Shown here in pieces: positions 48,074 through 62,184 of a stretch of DNA of 64,000 nt (the first letter of the stretch is position 1; every line of letters begins with the position of its first letter). This stretch comes from Drosophila persimilis (Eukaryota > Arthropoda > Insecta > Diptera > Drosophilidae), in the NCBI RefSeq assembly GCF_003286085.1, contig NW_020825288.1:19902001-19966000 (forward strand), given 5' to 3'. A program made the position numbers and the translations under genes. The notes beneath the pieces are model-generated. The model worked only from the letters and a program-made list of their open reading frames with translations, ran no database searches and was not told the DNA's origin.

Positions 48074-49332
48074 TTGGTCGCCTGCCAGGGGCCGATTTAA
48101 ATTATCTCGGCGATGTTCCCAAAAGCAGATACTCTGCCCAGATGGAAATACAGGCAGACAGATAAAGACAGAGATGGGGAAAAATCTGGAAGAAAGCAGA
48201 GTCTGGAATACACATTCGCTTGAGTTGGGTTATTCCTTGACCTGAGTCGCATGTGGCGTATGCGCAATTTAAAAATTTTATTAAATATTTGCTCGCCTCG
48301 GTCACTGCAATGCGCATTAAAAATGCAACCATGGCATGCAGTCAGAGGATGCCAAGGATACCAAGGATACCGAAAACGTGAATGCCACGAGCCAAGTGTG
48401 AAGCTGAAAATCAATGAAACTCACAATTTGCACAGTCAGCAAATGCCTCTTGGCGACAACGACAACTGCAATATACATATATCTCCTCGAGTATACTGTA
48501 TGTATACTGTATGTATACTTTTGGCCACCTCTCAAGCTTCATAAGATTTTCATTTGGTTGGCTCGTGTTGCTTAGTTTTAAATATTTAAAATGCCATAAC
48601 AATAGAAAAGACCCCCGGAAGGCAAAACTCACTCAAAGGCAGAGGAAGAGAAATGTAATCACATTAATTCTTTGCCGGTTTTTCCTTTTGCAGTTGCCTT
48701 TGCCTTTTGCCCCTTTTTCAGCTTTTGTTACTTTGGTCACCTCCACAAAGGTTAATTAATTACGCTCTACGCCAATTAACGCCGAGATATGGTACGGGAA
48801 TGGGCCTAAGCTTTTACCATTTGGGAAATGGCCACAAAAATAAGGTTGCATTTGGCGGAATTTTCTTTCGAAAGCGGAGCAAAATTTGACAAAAAAGAAT
48901 TATAAATAAATGATGTTAGAAAAACAAGAAAAATGCTAAGGATGATTTCAGATATGAACTGTAATTAAAAATATCTGAAAATACATAAAAATGAATTTCG
49001 TATGTCATTCCCTACTCACAAATTATTATTTCTTAAGGAACATATGTACATATGTATGTATATACCTAAGCTAACTTAATTATTTTAATATTTCATTTTA
49101 AATGCATTATAATAAATTTAAATAATATATTAAATAATATACAAATAAAATAAATAAATTTAAAATTGTTCTTATAAATTTAAGTATAATTATCTTCTTG
49201 TTCAACATGGTCTCTCGTTTGTATTCTCTGATATTTTAACTGCCTACTTGAGACATGTACGACATGTGTGTGTATAAATACGATTTTATTTGTATTACAT
49301 ATATCACACAACCTTTTAGATATTTTATTTTG
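48074..49332. other. Downstream of the channel gene, non-coding
   Basis: No gene. Holds the presumed 3' UTR and intergenic DNA, a tandem of TATACTGTATG units at 48491-48519, and an AT-rich block at about 48900-49200. No canonical AATAAA lies close behind the stop. ATTAAA occurs near 48279, and AATAAA only further on. Confidence 0.45.
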
Positions 49333-49638
49333 TATACCCGATACTCAAAATGAGTATTGGGGTATATTAGATTTGTGGTGAAAATGGATGTGTGTAACGT
49401 CCAGAAGGAAGCCTTTCCGTCCCCAATAAGGGCCGATTGAGCCATATTTGTCTGTCTGTCCGTCCGTCCCTATGAGCGCCTAGTGCTCAAAGACTATAAG
49501 AGCTAGAGCAACGACATTTTCGATCCAAACTTCTGTAATATGTCACTATTACACGTGTATTTCCGCCCTCTCTGTGGTGTCGTTTAATATAAGCGGCTTC
49601 TGCCGGAGGAGAGCCGTACTGACTAAGTATCGGGTATA
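49333..49638. mobile_element. 306-bp non-autonomous element with 13-bp inverted ends
   Basis: TATACCCGATACT at 49333-49345 is an exact complement of AGTATCGGGTATA at 49626-49638. Just inside the left end is a hairpin, ATACTCA-AAA-TGAGTAT (49341-49357). The body carries a CTGTCTGTCCGTCCGTCC stretch, common in Drosophila interspersed repeats. No coding capacity. It resembles obscura-group dispersed repeats (DINE-1/SGM or MITE-like) in my memory. The class cannot be fixed without copies. Confidence 0.6.
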
Positions 49639-52251
49639 AATGTAGAGTTGCGGTAGCCGCAGCAACTCACAATGTTCCCCCTAGTTTTAACTATAATTGT
49701 TTCTCCTAATTGTTAATATTCTCTGTGGAATTCCACTTGCAGGGTATCTTTTTACCAAGGAACTAGGACCACTGAGAGGCCACAGGGAGAGCCACTGCCG
49801 CTTGCCGCCAACACATACAAAATACTATCACATTTTCATATAGCCACATATACATATACATACTTATATATAAGTATGTATTATAAATGTATAGTCCACT
49901 CGTCTTTTTGCCTTTCATTTCATTTGCCAGTGGGTCCGCTGTGGCTTCCTTTAGGCCGGGCCTTTTACTTTAGCGCATTCGCATTCACATTTATATTTAT
50001 TGTGCATTTGTGTTTGGTTTATGATGAAAATCCCCTTAGCTCACTCAAAGGCTTTTCCGCACAATGTTGAGAGAGGTCTCCCAATGCCCGACCCCAGTTG
50101 CAGTGAAAGTATTTCTCCAGGAGTGGCAGCGGCAACAATGTTAACCGTATCTGTCCGGCAAAAGTTTTGTCGGGGGGACATTCAGCCAACATTGTCGGGC
50201 GGCGTTGTATCATTTATCAAGCTCAGCGCGGGAAAAAAGGGAAAAATGAAAGCAAAGAAGGAAGCGGGGAAAAACACCTAAAACAGAAATAAGGAAAGGA
50301 GAACATTTTTGTCATGTTAAACTGTCAGAGTGCGCATTTAGTCATTACTTACATTTTCTGTTCTTCCGCTGGCACTTTCTCTGCTCTCTGTACTCGCTGT
50401 AATACCCTCTCTTCTTATCTGTTTCTCTTTGTCGCTGTCAGTCTCTCGTGCAAATGCTCACACACACACGCGTCGTACTGCGGACCTACACACCTACACA
50501 TGTCACACGCTTGTGTGCGAAATGTAATTAAAAGTTGGCATGCAAGTCTGCGGCTGAGCTCTCGGCCATGGCCATTAGCATAGCGCTGAAAAGTGTGCTA
50601 CGTTACGTATATACTATATTATTTAAACGGAGCACCGCATCGTCATTTATCAAAACGGCTCACAAAATGTTAATTATTATGTTTTATTACCCCAAAAGTC
50701 AGAGCTGGAATTCGTTGGAATTCGTTGTTTCTCAGTGTTTGTTTTTGGCCGTGATTTGGCTCGACACTATGAAATATGCTGCCGGCATGTGGTCGCCTGA
50801 CCAGGCCATCACAGGAATTTCCACGATCTTAAATCATTCCGCCCAGCGCTGACGGACACTCCATACAAGTCTGCGAGTATATAGCCATATAAAAGTATAT
50901 ATACGTGCATATAATAATTCTATAATACTTTCCGGTCATTGAATTCAGCGGCGCCAAAGTCAAGCATCACGGCGTGGAGCCAGAACAAGTGCGAAATAAT
51001 TAAAATTCAAATAACTTCATTAAAAATTTAACTCGAGTGCCAGAGAATTGCAAGTAAGTGGGTAGGATCTGGCTCTTGGCTGCATTTCAATTGCGTTCAG
51101 CCATTGCAATTGCCAATAAGAAACGCTAAAATAAGCAATTGCCAGTGAGCCCGTAAAAGAAATCCACGTCGAACAAGAGGGAGAAGGGGCAGGAGTTGAA
51201 GGCTGAACGAAGGAAAACTTTGCTTTTCCTGCAGAGCGTAGAGGAAATGGTAACTATTTTTCAATTACCTTTTTCGCACGCACGTTTGCTTAGCATTCGG
51301 TTCCTTTGAGAAGGATATTTGCCAGGTGCTAGGAGCAGGAGCAGCAGGCTACCAGGGGTATGCTCTACCCAGACCGGGCTGATGATGATCTCAAAAGAGC
51401 TATGGATAGATTATGGTAGATCTGAGCATCATTTAAATAATACATAAACTGCATTTATTGAACAATTTACGTGTTGTGCTTCTTGTGTTTCGCAAAAAAA
51501 TAGAGAATTATTTCGTTGGAATATACTGCTGCTTAAAATGGTTATTTCTCTTCTTCGAGCTTTCATGTTTATTTTTCCCGTTGAGCTCATCTCAATGCAT
51601 GACTGTTGCAATGCCTTTCCTCTTTTCTCAGACAGACAAACATACGTGGCGCACATGGCCATGGTTGAGTGTGTTAAGTGTCTGTAGTTAGCAGTTTTTC
51701 AATCAGCATGCCACGCCCACACTTCCCACACGAAAACAACAACAACAACAGCAGCAGCGATGGAATAGCGGAAATAGCTGTGAGACGACCCAGCAAGCTG
51801 GCTTAGTGTTAACAATTGCCTTCACTGCAGGTTTCCTCCTGCTGCTCCTTCTTCAACTATTTTTTTTTCTTTTTAAATTTCCCCTAAGCGGAAATCTATT
51901 TAAATTGAATTCTATTCTTCGGCATTGCAATTCATGCCGAGGTGCATGCAGCCTTGTCTGTGAAGCAGTGGCATCAGCAACCGAGCAATGGGAAGCACCG
52001 GCTCTTCTTCTCGTTTGGTTGAAGTTTGAAAAGTTTTGCGCACAGCAGATCGCACTTTACGCATTGAGAATTATATTAAATCCTTGGCTTGCATTTCCAT
52101 TTCAATGGATAATCATTATGAGTGGAAGCCGCTGGTGCTGGCGCTGGTGCCGCTGCTGTTTCTTCTTCAGCTTCAGCTGCTTTCACTGCGGCTGCTACTG
52201 ACGGCACTTGCCGTCACCATATGTATTGTTGCTGTGCAAGCCATTTTGCAG

Positions 52252-52275
52252 CACACACACACACACACACACACA
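52252..52275. repeat. CA microsatellite, 12 units
   Basis: Twelve perfect CA units. Alternating purine-pyrimidine runs of this kind are Z-DNA prone and usually length-polymorphic. Confidence 0.85.
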
Positions 52276-54706
52276 GATGCTCAGGGATATTATGCATTTT
52301 TCACACATTTATGTAGCTTTTGATTGTACTCAGCGTAGGTGTAAATACTTGCCACTGGCATTTGCACAATGTTGCACAACACACATCGTATGAGTAATAT
52401 TTATTCACGCTCTGCTTTTGTCTGCCCAGAGATGCATATGTGTGCATCCGAGAAAAGAGAAGTAAAGTGAAGCAAAGTGGAGCAACAGAAGCATTCAACA
52501 TATGCCAGGCATAAACATAAGCAGGAAATTCATTTTTCATTTGTTTGCCTAAAAAGTTTCCGAGCTGAGCTGAGTGATGAAGATGCTGCCTCTGCCTCTG
52601 CCTCAGCATCAGCATTATAAATATTCATCATATGCCAGTGTGCTCGCTTATTATACGCAAATTAAGGCAAAGCCAACGTTATTTTTTGGTGCTGAAGGAG
52701 CAACCTCAAACACCCGAAAACAAATTTGAAATTCCAACCAGCGCCGCTCGCGCCTCGAGTGTGGAAAGCCATTGCAATTTGCTTTTTCCAAAGCAGTTCG
52801 ACGGCCTTTCGAGCCTTTTCGCGAGCGCGTTTCTGTTGTTGGTAACGTCGTAGAACATCAGCTGTTTAACGCCCGGCATTTTGCAAATTTATGTCTTCAA
52901 AAGAGTTGCACATGCACCGGCGCCGGTGCCGGTGCCTGTACAGGCTCGACTCTGCTTTCCTCTTCCTCAATATACACATAGAAAACTTTATAATACGTGT
53001 ATGCATATAACACGGCCGACGGGGTCCTTGAGACGGGCCGTCTCCCGTCTGCTTGCTGGCTGCCGTGCCGTGGCTGCCGGGGTTGCACGAGTATGTGCGA
53101 CTTGTTTTGGCAAGTGTTTTGCGGGTCGCTGGCGTTGCTGTCGGATCGGGCCAAAAGGAGTTGAATGGCACACGGCTCAAGCAATATGAGAAACTTGGCG
53201 AATACTTCGGCTGTTATCTGGGGTCTTGGCTGTGGCTAAAGTGGCGGATTCGCTCTTCCATGAATTCAGGTAGTGCTCACCAAAAATATTGAGTAGTTCT
53301 GAATGTATTATCCAGCTACTCCGCAAAGATAAGCTAAAAACTTTTCAGTGGAATCTATTATCCAGTTGTGGGACTTTCAACCAGGATAACCAGCAAGATC
53401 TATCTTTCTATGAGTTTTGTTTGAATTTTTCCCCCAAATTGGCAAAACTTTTGGATGAAATCGGTTTTTCTGGAGAAAGCTAAATTTGAATAAAAATATT
53501 TCGAAATGTATTTTTCTCAGTATTTGAAAAATTAACCTCCCCCATTGAGCGTGTTCCTTTGGCCATTAAAGCAGTTTCTATATCTTTCAATTCCTGCTTG
53601 AAATATTTTGTAGTTTACGTATACTGTATATTTGATATAGTTCAAAGACCAGCACGGTGTCTATTCCCGCACCACCTAAGTCGACTTATGGCTATCAAGA
53701 CAAAAGGAATATTGTCACACACCATAAACATGGGCAAAAAAAAAAAAAAAAAATGCCCAGTAGTCAGCCATAGCCATAGTTATAGCCGTGTCCGTGGAGA
53801 AGCCAATCTTATCGCCTTGGCTATTAACGCGGCAATCCAGGGAAGCCAAGTTAAGACCGCACAAAGCGTGCACGTGGCCATTTTTGATGGGCAACTGTCG
53901 ACGTGGCATTATCAGTGTCAGGCCCGGGCATCATCATCAGCCGGCTGTAAACTACGGGAACGACGATTCAAATCCAAACAGAATAACCACGACAAATGTT
54001 TGCACGTGCTCTACCTTGCCCCATAAAGCAGATCCAGATCCCAGAGACGGAGACACAGGCGGAGACATAGAAGCCGCACAAACAAATCCCCTTGTCCCGG
54101 GGTATCGGTATCTCTGCCACAGTACTGCCATTTAGGCAGCAAACAAAAAAAGAAAATAAAGAGAAGACGTTGAGCGGCTGAATATAAACGCAAAAGTGGT
54201 TTTTAGGCCTTAAATTGGTTGTCCAATTTATGCCTTCCCTCGGGGGAAGGAGGGCCAGCCAGATGGTAAAGGCACCGAAAAACGAAGACGAAGAAAAGGA
54301 GTGGCAGGGAAATTGTTATAGTGATTTTTTTGGATTCCCCCTTTTTTTGTTCCTGGTCTGGTTTTTCCCTTTTTCCCGGGAAGAAACAGTTCTAGTAAGC
54401 AACGTTTCTCTGACCAGCCTGCTGATAGCTTCCATGTCGACTCTGGTTCTCTCCAAAACTTTTGGGATTAGAAATGATTTCTTATGGTTTCCTGCCCCAG
54501 CACCAGCACCAGACCCTCTCCATCGACCATCGTCTGGGATGCTTTCTGCTTTTTGATTTATGTTGACATGCTGTGGTTGTTGTTCCCGCTCTTACCAGTT
54601 TTTGTTGTTGTTGAAGCTGCTGGCCTTCGCTTTTGGACGGGCGTTCGATTGCCAGAGACCAAGTGCACGCCTCAATGGTCAGGTGGTCGACCGACACAAG
54701 TAATGG

Positions 54707-54707
54707 C

Positions 54708-54741
<34 letters not shown>
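54707..54741. repeat. GA microsatellite
   Basis: About 17 GA units with a single AA interruption at 54731. GAGA runs are potential binding sites for the GAGA factor (Trl) on chromatin; here there is no promoter next to it. Confidence 0.8.
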
Positions 54742-57454
54742 TGAAACCTAACCAAACATTTCTTGGCAAACACTTGCCCATTTTTCATGGGGTTCATTTC
54801 ATTTGAGTTGCTTTTTATTGCCAGCTAAGGCTCAGCTCAAAGGCACGGCACAGTGGCTAGATCCAGCCCGAAATCGAATTCCTGCCTACATTATGAATTC
54901 TCTCAAAGAGTTTTGGTAGCTCTCAGGAAACTTTGTCTCTTGAGTTGCTTACGGGCTCTGCTCTTCATATTTCTTCAATTGAGCAGAAGCTTTTCTTGAC
55001 CCACTGTGCCTCTGGACAAAAAAGTTGTAGCCAACTTTTACGTGGCGTACGTTTTTGCGGTCCGCTTCGGTTTGCGGATCATTCTCTCTGCCTCTTCCGG
55101 TTCAAACCCGAGTGGGCGGAGTCTGAGTCCGAGTCCAAGTCCAAGTCAAAATGGCCACCGGAACTGGGCGACATTGTTGCATGTCCTCCTCGTTGCTGTT
55201 GTTGTCAATCGCAACCGCATTACATGTCAATTACCGTATACTAAACTGTAAGAGGGCTTACGCCAAGTGCGTCCCGAACGTGGGTCCTCGGTGGCACTCC
55301 AAATGGCCAGCCGGGACTTTTTCAACATAATACTCTTCGCCCTTTGAGTCTGAAATTGGCGAACACTCAGACAGTTTGGAAAGAAGAGAATTTTGTGGCA
55401 CATGAGTTTAATTTATGGGGCTCGCAGCTATTTTGGCTGCCGGGGCGGGGCGGAAGTGCGGCTGTCAATAGGGATTGGCAGTCAGCAGCATGCGGGATCC
55501 CATTTCCCCTTCTCTGCCAAGTTCTTTTTTAGTTACTTCCCCTTTCGATAGAGATTGATAAATGCGTGCGTGTTGGTGACTTTTAAAAAATGTCTAAGCC
55601 GGGGCTGCTGGAAAAAAGTGAAATGAAACGTGGCAGAGTGCGGTTGGCTGTTGCCACGCCACAGAGCACCGTAAATAATGCGCAAAATTTGTTAAAGGGA
55701 CAAGCGTAATAAATCCCCTCCAGTGGCACACAATTTCTTGATAACTTTTAGTGGCTGATATTTGCTCTTAGCGCGTGCAAATCCTTTTTTGAAAAGTCGG
55801 AAAAATTAAAATTTATATCAAAAGATCCGGCCGGCTCGGCTCCACTCGAATTGTCTGCCAGCTGAGTGATGGCGGGGATGTCAGTGACAATTTCCCCTTC
55901 GGGGGTATCTCCATTTTGAGTGATATGAACGGGAAGCTATTGCCTTGAATGGGCTGATGGTTGTGGGTAAATGTTTTACCCCATTCGGTCGGAAATTATA
56001 GAAATTTGTTAGAGCCTTGGAAACCCTTCTGAAAACTGCAACTTAAACACATGTTTTCGGTTTTTATTTCGTGTATTAATATGGGTAATTTTTTTTTGAA
56101 TTTTTTATGAGATTTGTTTAATTTAAATTCTGCCTTGAACAAGTAAAAACTCTCTACATATAAAGATGTGTAAAGTAGAAGGGTATTTTATTTTCGGAAG
56201 TGAGTATGGAATTTGCGAAAAGAAAAATATACATATATTGCCAAACACTTATTTTAATTATTATATGTCCGTCTAGCTACTTGGAGTTTATTTAAAAAAT
56301 GTTTTTGTAAACTTTTCCGCGAATGGGAATGGGAATCATTTCTTCCAGAATTTCTTCCAGAGAGATAGTTTCTATATAATACAAAATTTGTATGTCAGAA
56401 ATAGAGATGGAGTATTGGCATATACTGAAGAATTATTCAAGTGGGATGTCTGATTATATTTAAAGCATTCTCTCTAGATTCGACTAGCAGGTATCATGTA
56501 GTCGAAGTAGAGCCTATAGAGCTCTTATTTGCCTTTAAATGAAGTTCGTTATGCTCCAAGCATTTATTCCTCATACTTTATACAACACTCGCTGCTCATA
56601 TATGGGTGGCATTATTCAAACCCCTGAACAATTTTCCAGCCTGAGGATATATATTTATAAAGTTTACTCAGTGTATTGATTGGAATATAAAAATGGCACT
56701 TAATTATTGATGTGCCCCTTTGCAGGTGTATATTTTGAACAACAACACGTAATTGCATCGAGGATTGCATAACTTAATTCCAATGTATCGGCATGTAAGC
56801 AGATGTTTTGCAGAGTTTTTTCAACCAAAATATTTACAACATTTTTGTCAGAGTTTCCCCCCGCCATACAACCGTACATCTTCCGTGTGGAGGATGTCGA
56901 AGCATTTTACAAGTTGTCAGAAACTAATGCAACTATCTGGGAGCTGCCAATTTCGTTCAATATTGAACGCTTGTGTCCCGGCGCTTTGGAGCTGCCAGTC
57001 CGTCACCGTCATCGCCATCGCCATTGCCGGCATCATCCTCGCAACCAAAGCAGATCCCGGTGGTAGGTGGACCATAGGCTAACCTCTTCCTACTCCCTTC
57101 TGCCGCTTGCAATTTGCGAATCCTCCTTTTTGGACCAAACCGAAACGTAAATATGAGATTTTTCTATCAGAGCCCCATGGAGTTTACACAATTTTGCGGC
57201 ACAGGTGAGGCCAACTTGGCCAACTAACTAACTAACTAACGGTCTAATGCATAATTTGTCTGAACTTTCAGGCCATGACGCAGGCAGGCAAAGGGCTAAG
57301 GCGTTAAAGCCTGGTCGAAAAGTGTTGGATTTGCTGCGGCTTTGTCCGTGTGCGGTAAGCCCCGAGAACTTTTCCATTGAATTCCATTTCATTTTGCGGC
57401 TTGAGTTGTAGATGTGTTCATTTGATTTGAATGCGAACGAGTGTTGGGCTCGTT

Positions 57455-57474
57455 CGGAGCGGAGCGGAGCGGAG
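57455..57474. repeat. CGGAG tandem, 4 units
   Basis: Four perfect 5-base units followed by TCCGTG. No associated gene seen. Confidence 0.75.
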
Positions 57475-60400
57475 TCCGTGTCTCTCTCCTTACAGGAAAA
57501 AGGCATAAAAGTTCGCACATGAACTTTTCCCGGAGTGAATTGAGTGTCGGTGGCCTGGGGGGCGCATTAAAAACTCGGCTGGCCGTAAAACCCAGGTGGA
57601 ACACACAGATCTAATAGTTCTCAGTTCTTAAGTGTCTGTTCTCTATCTGTCTCTATGTTTCTCTGCTATTCTCTATCTCTCTGCATCTCTGCCTTAATTT
57701 ATGCGTATTTAATAGAGTTTTTATTGTTGTTTGCAGTTTTGTTCTGGGAAGTTCTGCCTCGTCTTTGATTGAATATTTATGCGTGCCTGACTCTCTCTCT
57801 CTCTCGCCCCATACTTGTGTGTGTGTGTTGTCCTTGGAGTGCACGTGTGATGGTATGCGTAAGTTTGGCTATGAAAATTTTCTGGCTTACCCCCGAAACT
57901 TGTTTTACAATTTTCCTAATGGTTAGCTACATGCAGACAGATTCCATTTCCCCATGGAGAGAGTGCTGCCTGCTGCCTGCTACCAGAGATGAGTGCGTGA
58001 CCGAGTTTGAGGTTGAGATTCACCAACTTATGGCTAATCCTGGATAAGGTTCTTATTTCCTTCGATTCCAGTCCAGGCCGGGTCACGTTTCCATCGATAA
58101 AATCTAAATGTCAACGAAATCTTTGAGGTAATTGAAAATTTTCCAACATCCGAGCACTCATTACATGTGATTCCCCAGACACTCATTCTCCTGCACTCCT
58201 GAGCTCCTCCCATGGAATGTCAGGTTACATTTACTCGTGGAAATGAAAATTACCGACAGTGCGTAAGGAAAAATTAAATTTCCTCTGCGCAAATATTTGA
58301 AACTAATTATGCCCAATAGACTAGAGGGGGTGCGGGTAGAGACGCTGTCACGTTGTACATCCGCTCGTGATTTAGGGACCATCTAGGCGACTACACACGA
58401 GGAGCCTGCTCCTTAGGTGACAGGAGCCCGAGGAATAGTAGCATTAGGTTCAACATTAGACCAGGTTTTTGGGTTATAAACAAAGTACGCGTGACTTCCT
58501 CTCAGAGCCATTAAAGCGACATATCCTGCGGATGAGACTCACTCTCTTTCTCTCTACATGTCTTGCTGTCTTGAATGATGAGCAGCGGCGGTGTAAGTGG
58601 CAAAAGAAAAGGTGAAACAAAATGGATTTAAATTGTTGATTAGTGCAGGGAGAACAGCAACACAGCCGTAACAGCACCTGTGACCCCTGTGTGGCTGTTT
58701 GACTGTGTGTGTATCTGTGTTATTTTGAAAAATAATCTTAATAATGACGGGCATTGTTACGAAAAATTCCAAATGCAAAACAGCACAAACTAAGGCCCAA
58801 GCCTTAGCTGAAAAGCAATTTGTACCCAGGTTGTGCTTATGCTCTCTCTCTCTTTCCATTTCTCTGACTCTCGATATGTGCTTGAGTGTATTTGTGTGTG
58901 ACCCTGGCACGCACACTTATGTCATGCATTATACTTAAGCTTTATGTTACTTACGCGCTTAAAAACTTGCTCTGTTCTGTTCTCTCTTGGCTTTTGTTTT
59001 CTGGCTTGGTTTGTAAAAATTTCATGAACTCATTGAAACGTGTGAAAAGGTATCTGGAGAACGGTTCCCCATAATCCTGTTTCCAACCAAGTCAAAACCA
59101 GCAGAAGCACCAGCAACAGCAGCAGATCAAAGAGTACGAGCTCGAGGGGTCCGTCCGCTAAGCAAATTGCGCCAAAAATGAATTATTAGCGCTCAGAAAA
59201 TACGGGAAAATGTTGGCAGTCGGCCGTTTGCCGAAATTGCAACCGAGTACCGCGTTACCCCCAAAAAACCTTTTACCGCTTCTGGTACTTTTTTTTGCGT
59301 CTCACAATTTAGTTAAGAATTATGGCTGTAAGAAATGAAAATGTGTCTGCTACGAATCCTGGGGTTACAACAGCCCAGACCTCGGGCATTCCCTACACAC
59401 AGCGGAAACGGGGAAAAAGTTTTCTTTCTTTTGGCTTCCTGACATAAGAAAATGTTTTCTATATTTGCGGGACGGTTAAGTTCATTACCCGAGTTCCAAT
59501 GAAATGACTTTTGTTTTGGGAAAATTTACACATTCAATGTATGAGGACTTCTAGTAGTAAAAAGGACCTAACCAAGGAAGGACCTAACCTAGCTGATGAT
59601 GTTTTATGGTATTTTGCTTGGACACACATTGGACTTACTTAAATTGATTGAAAAATATTTAAAAAAATACTATAAACATTTCAGCAGATATAAACAAATT
59701 TTTATGGACAAAATAAGTTTTTTGGGATAACCAAATTACAATTTTCATATCACATGATCACTTTAAACAATATACAACATACCTCTTGTTTAGTTTAAAT
59801 TCCGGTATACCTAAAGCATTATTTTCATTTTTTTCTGTACATATTTCTTTCCATTCTTCAATGAATAATTTTGAAAATTCCTTTTTTTTTCTATACTCCC
59901 ATTCCGTACGAGAAACGCTGCAAAAATTTTTTGACAGGAACAAATGAAAATGCTGATGCTGTCATTTGTTAAATTGAATTTTTGGCCAGGAAAACAAATG
60001 CGAGCGGATACTCTCGTATGTACACATACGTATACGCAGAGAGTCAAAAGTTAGCCTTGCTAATGGAGACAAAAGTCTTGACATAATTTCTAATTTTCAT
60101 GTGAATTGCAATTGCATTTTAAAATATGTACTTATGCTAACGTAATAAGGTTTGCACACAGCCAACAACCGAAACTGTCAATTCAGCTGGGCGAACAAAA
60201 TTTTCCCAGTAGGTGCGGGCGAGTGCTAGGAAAATGGGGCGACGCGAAATGAATTCACACCAAAGGCAACGACAACGGCAACGTCAGAGTAGGGAGTCCT
60301 GAAATTGCATTTGCTTTTGTTGATGAAGTTTTCCCCCCTACTAATTATGCCAAAGCCCTCCACTGGAGTGAGTGAAACTCGAGGGAAAATGAGTGGGAAA

Positions 60401-62163
60401 ATACAGGGAAAATTCACAAAGAGAGAGGTCACAAAAACGAGAGACGGCTTCGGTTAGGAGTACGCTCTCTCTGGCAGGACGTTCGTGTCTCGGCTGCTTT
60501 TGGTTTTCTGTGTCAGTCGGTTAGCAGTCAATGTGCGCGGCTGTTGCCGATGCCTGCAAATTAAAATGCCACAGAAAGGAGGCACAGGAAGAACACAGAT
60601 ATGGGGCATGTGGCATGAAGCAGGACCAAATGGGGGAAACTGTCGCATATTAATGACACGCTAGGCAAATGTGTCATTTTGACATTTTAACAGTCTGTCA
60701 TGCAGTCACCGAACCACGCTATTTATATAGACACAAATATATGGGAGGCTGCAGCTATATCGCACAATACTTACATACGCGTATGTGGAAAGGCAAACGC
60801 CTGCCAACGCAAAGGAAAAGGAAAAACTTAAATGTGTGCCATTTGCTTATCACTCAGACAGATACGACAGATGGGTGGACGGATGGACGGATGGACAGAC
60901 TGGCAGGCAGAGGGACAGAGCGACAGAGTCGTCGGAGGAGGAAGAGAGGCTGACAGTTTTGCGGAGCACAGATTTGTCATGCATGGATTTATGTTTATGC
61001 ATAGTTTTGGCCGGCTGCTCGGCCTGCCATTTTCCGTTGTTTTTCCCTCTTAACAATATATATGTGAAGGTTTACTTTTTTATTTTCGCCACATATAACT
61101 GACAGATACATGTAATTGTTGTGCAAATGGATTAAAAAGGCATTTGTCAAGCGGTTTGCCTGCTGTGCTCTGTCCTGTTGTGCCCGATCCTTTGCTGTGC
61201 TGTCCTGCGATGTCTGTCTGCTGCCAATGACCAGCAACCGCCAATGAAGGGGGATGATGCTGTGGCACTGCGGCTATGGATGAAGTGGGGAGTGAGGATG
61301 CAACCCAGCGGACTCATTGCGTAGCATATTTAATTAAAAACAATTTATACAGGGCGATAAGTATTTCATTTAGCGAATATCAGATACTCTGGCAATGATG
61401 AAGATTATCCACATGTATCCACATTATCCTGCATCTTCTGACATTGCCTGAAATGACAGTCATTACAAAATTCATTCATACCGAATATTTTTTCTTCTTA
61501 AATCTATCCACCTCTGTCCATCTCTCTGCCACCAGATAACCCCTATTTCTAACCCAGTAGCAGGCCAAGTGTTATCTATTCTCTAGCAGCTTACACTCCA
61601 TTTTGCCTGAATAACGAGGAACCTTATCGGGTAATCAGGACACCGTCTGCGACAGTGAAATTATCCATAATTTGAGCAGCTGCTTCCCCCCTAGGGTCTA
61701 AGTTCCTTGTCCTGGCCATGGCTTATCGTTAATTGTGGTTGCTGGAAGAGGCAAAGGCAGCGCCAAAGTCCAAGGACCTTTCATGTTAATTGCTATCTCT
61801 CTCTGCCATCTCCATTTCCATTTCCATCCCAGTTTCGGTGTCGGTTACGGTTTCGGGTGGCCCCTCTATTTCGCTCGCTCTTGTGCTGCCGTTTTTTAGG
61901 TCTTTGGTTTTCGGTTTCAGCGCCTGCCTAATTTGAAATTAATTTTAGCCTTTGTCTGAGCCAGCAGCCATAGCCAAACGCTTTCTTTATCTGGCTAATT
62001 AATTTATGTACAGGTCCTCGAGAGAGGAAACTTGGTCCAGGACTCGCTTTCTCCCAGCAACTTTCAGCCTCTTTAGCTGCTAATGCGTATTAGTTATAAA
62101 TTCATAACTCTTCCATTAGACGACGTTATGATGTTTTTGCGAATTCGTAGGGGAGTTCCGAGA

Positions 62164-62184
62164 GGGGGGGGGGGGGGGGGGGGG
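62164..62184. repeat. Poly(G) run of 21
   Basis: Twenty-one uninterrupted G residues, followed by CCACGTG. Long G homopolymers are rare in fly DNA and can fold into G-quadruplexes. The length is also the kind most prone to sequencing and assembly error. Confidence 0.8.

Larger units (their letters stand above)
49639..62163. other. Non-coding; microsatellite-rich
   Basis: No supportable gene in about 12.5 kb. Contents: a CA run at 52252-52275, a GA run at 54707-54741, a poly(A) of 18 at 53736-53753, AACT units at 57222-57240, CGGAG units at 57455-57474, GGAC/GGAT repeats near 60876-60900, a direct repeat AAGGACCTAACC near 59562-59589, and AT-rich blocks at 56050-56300 and 59600-59900. Open frames (155 codons at 53559, 120 at 58554 minus) lack signatures. 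Confidence 0.5.
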
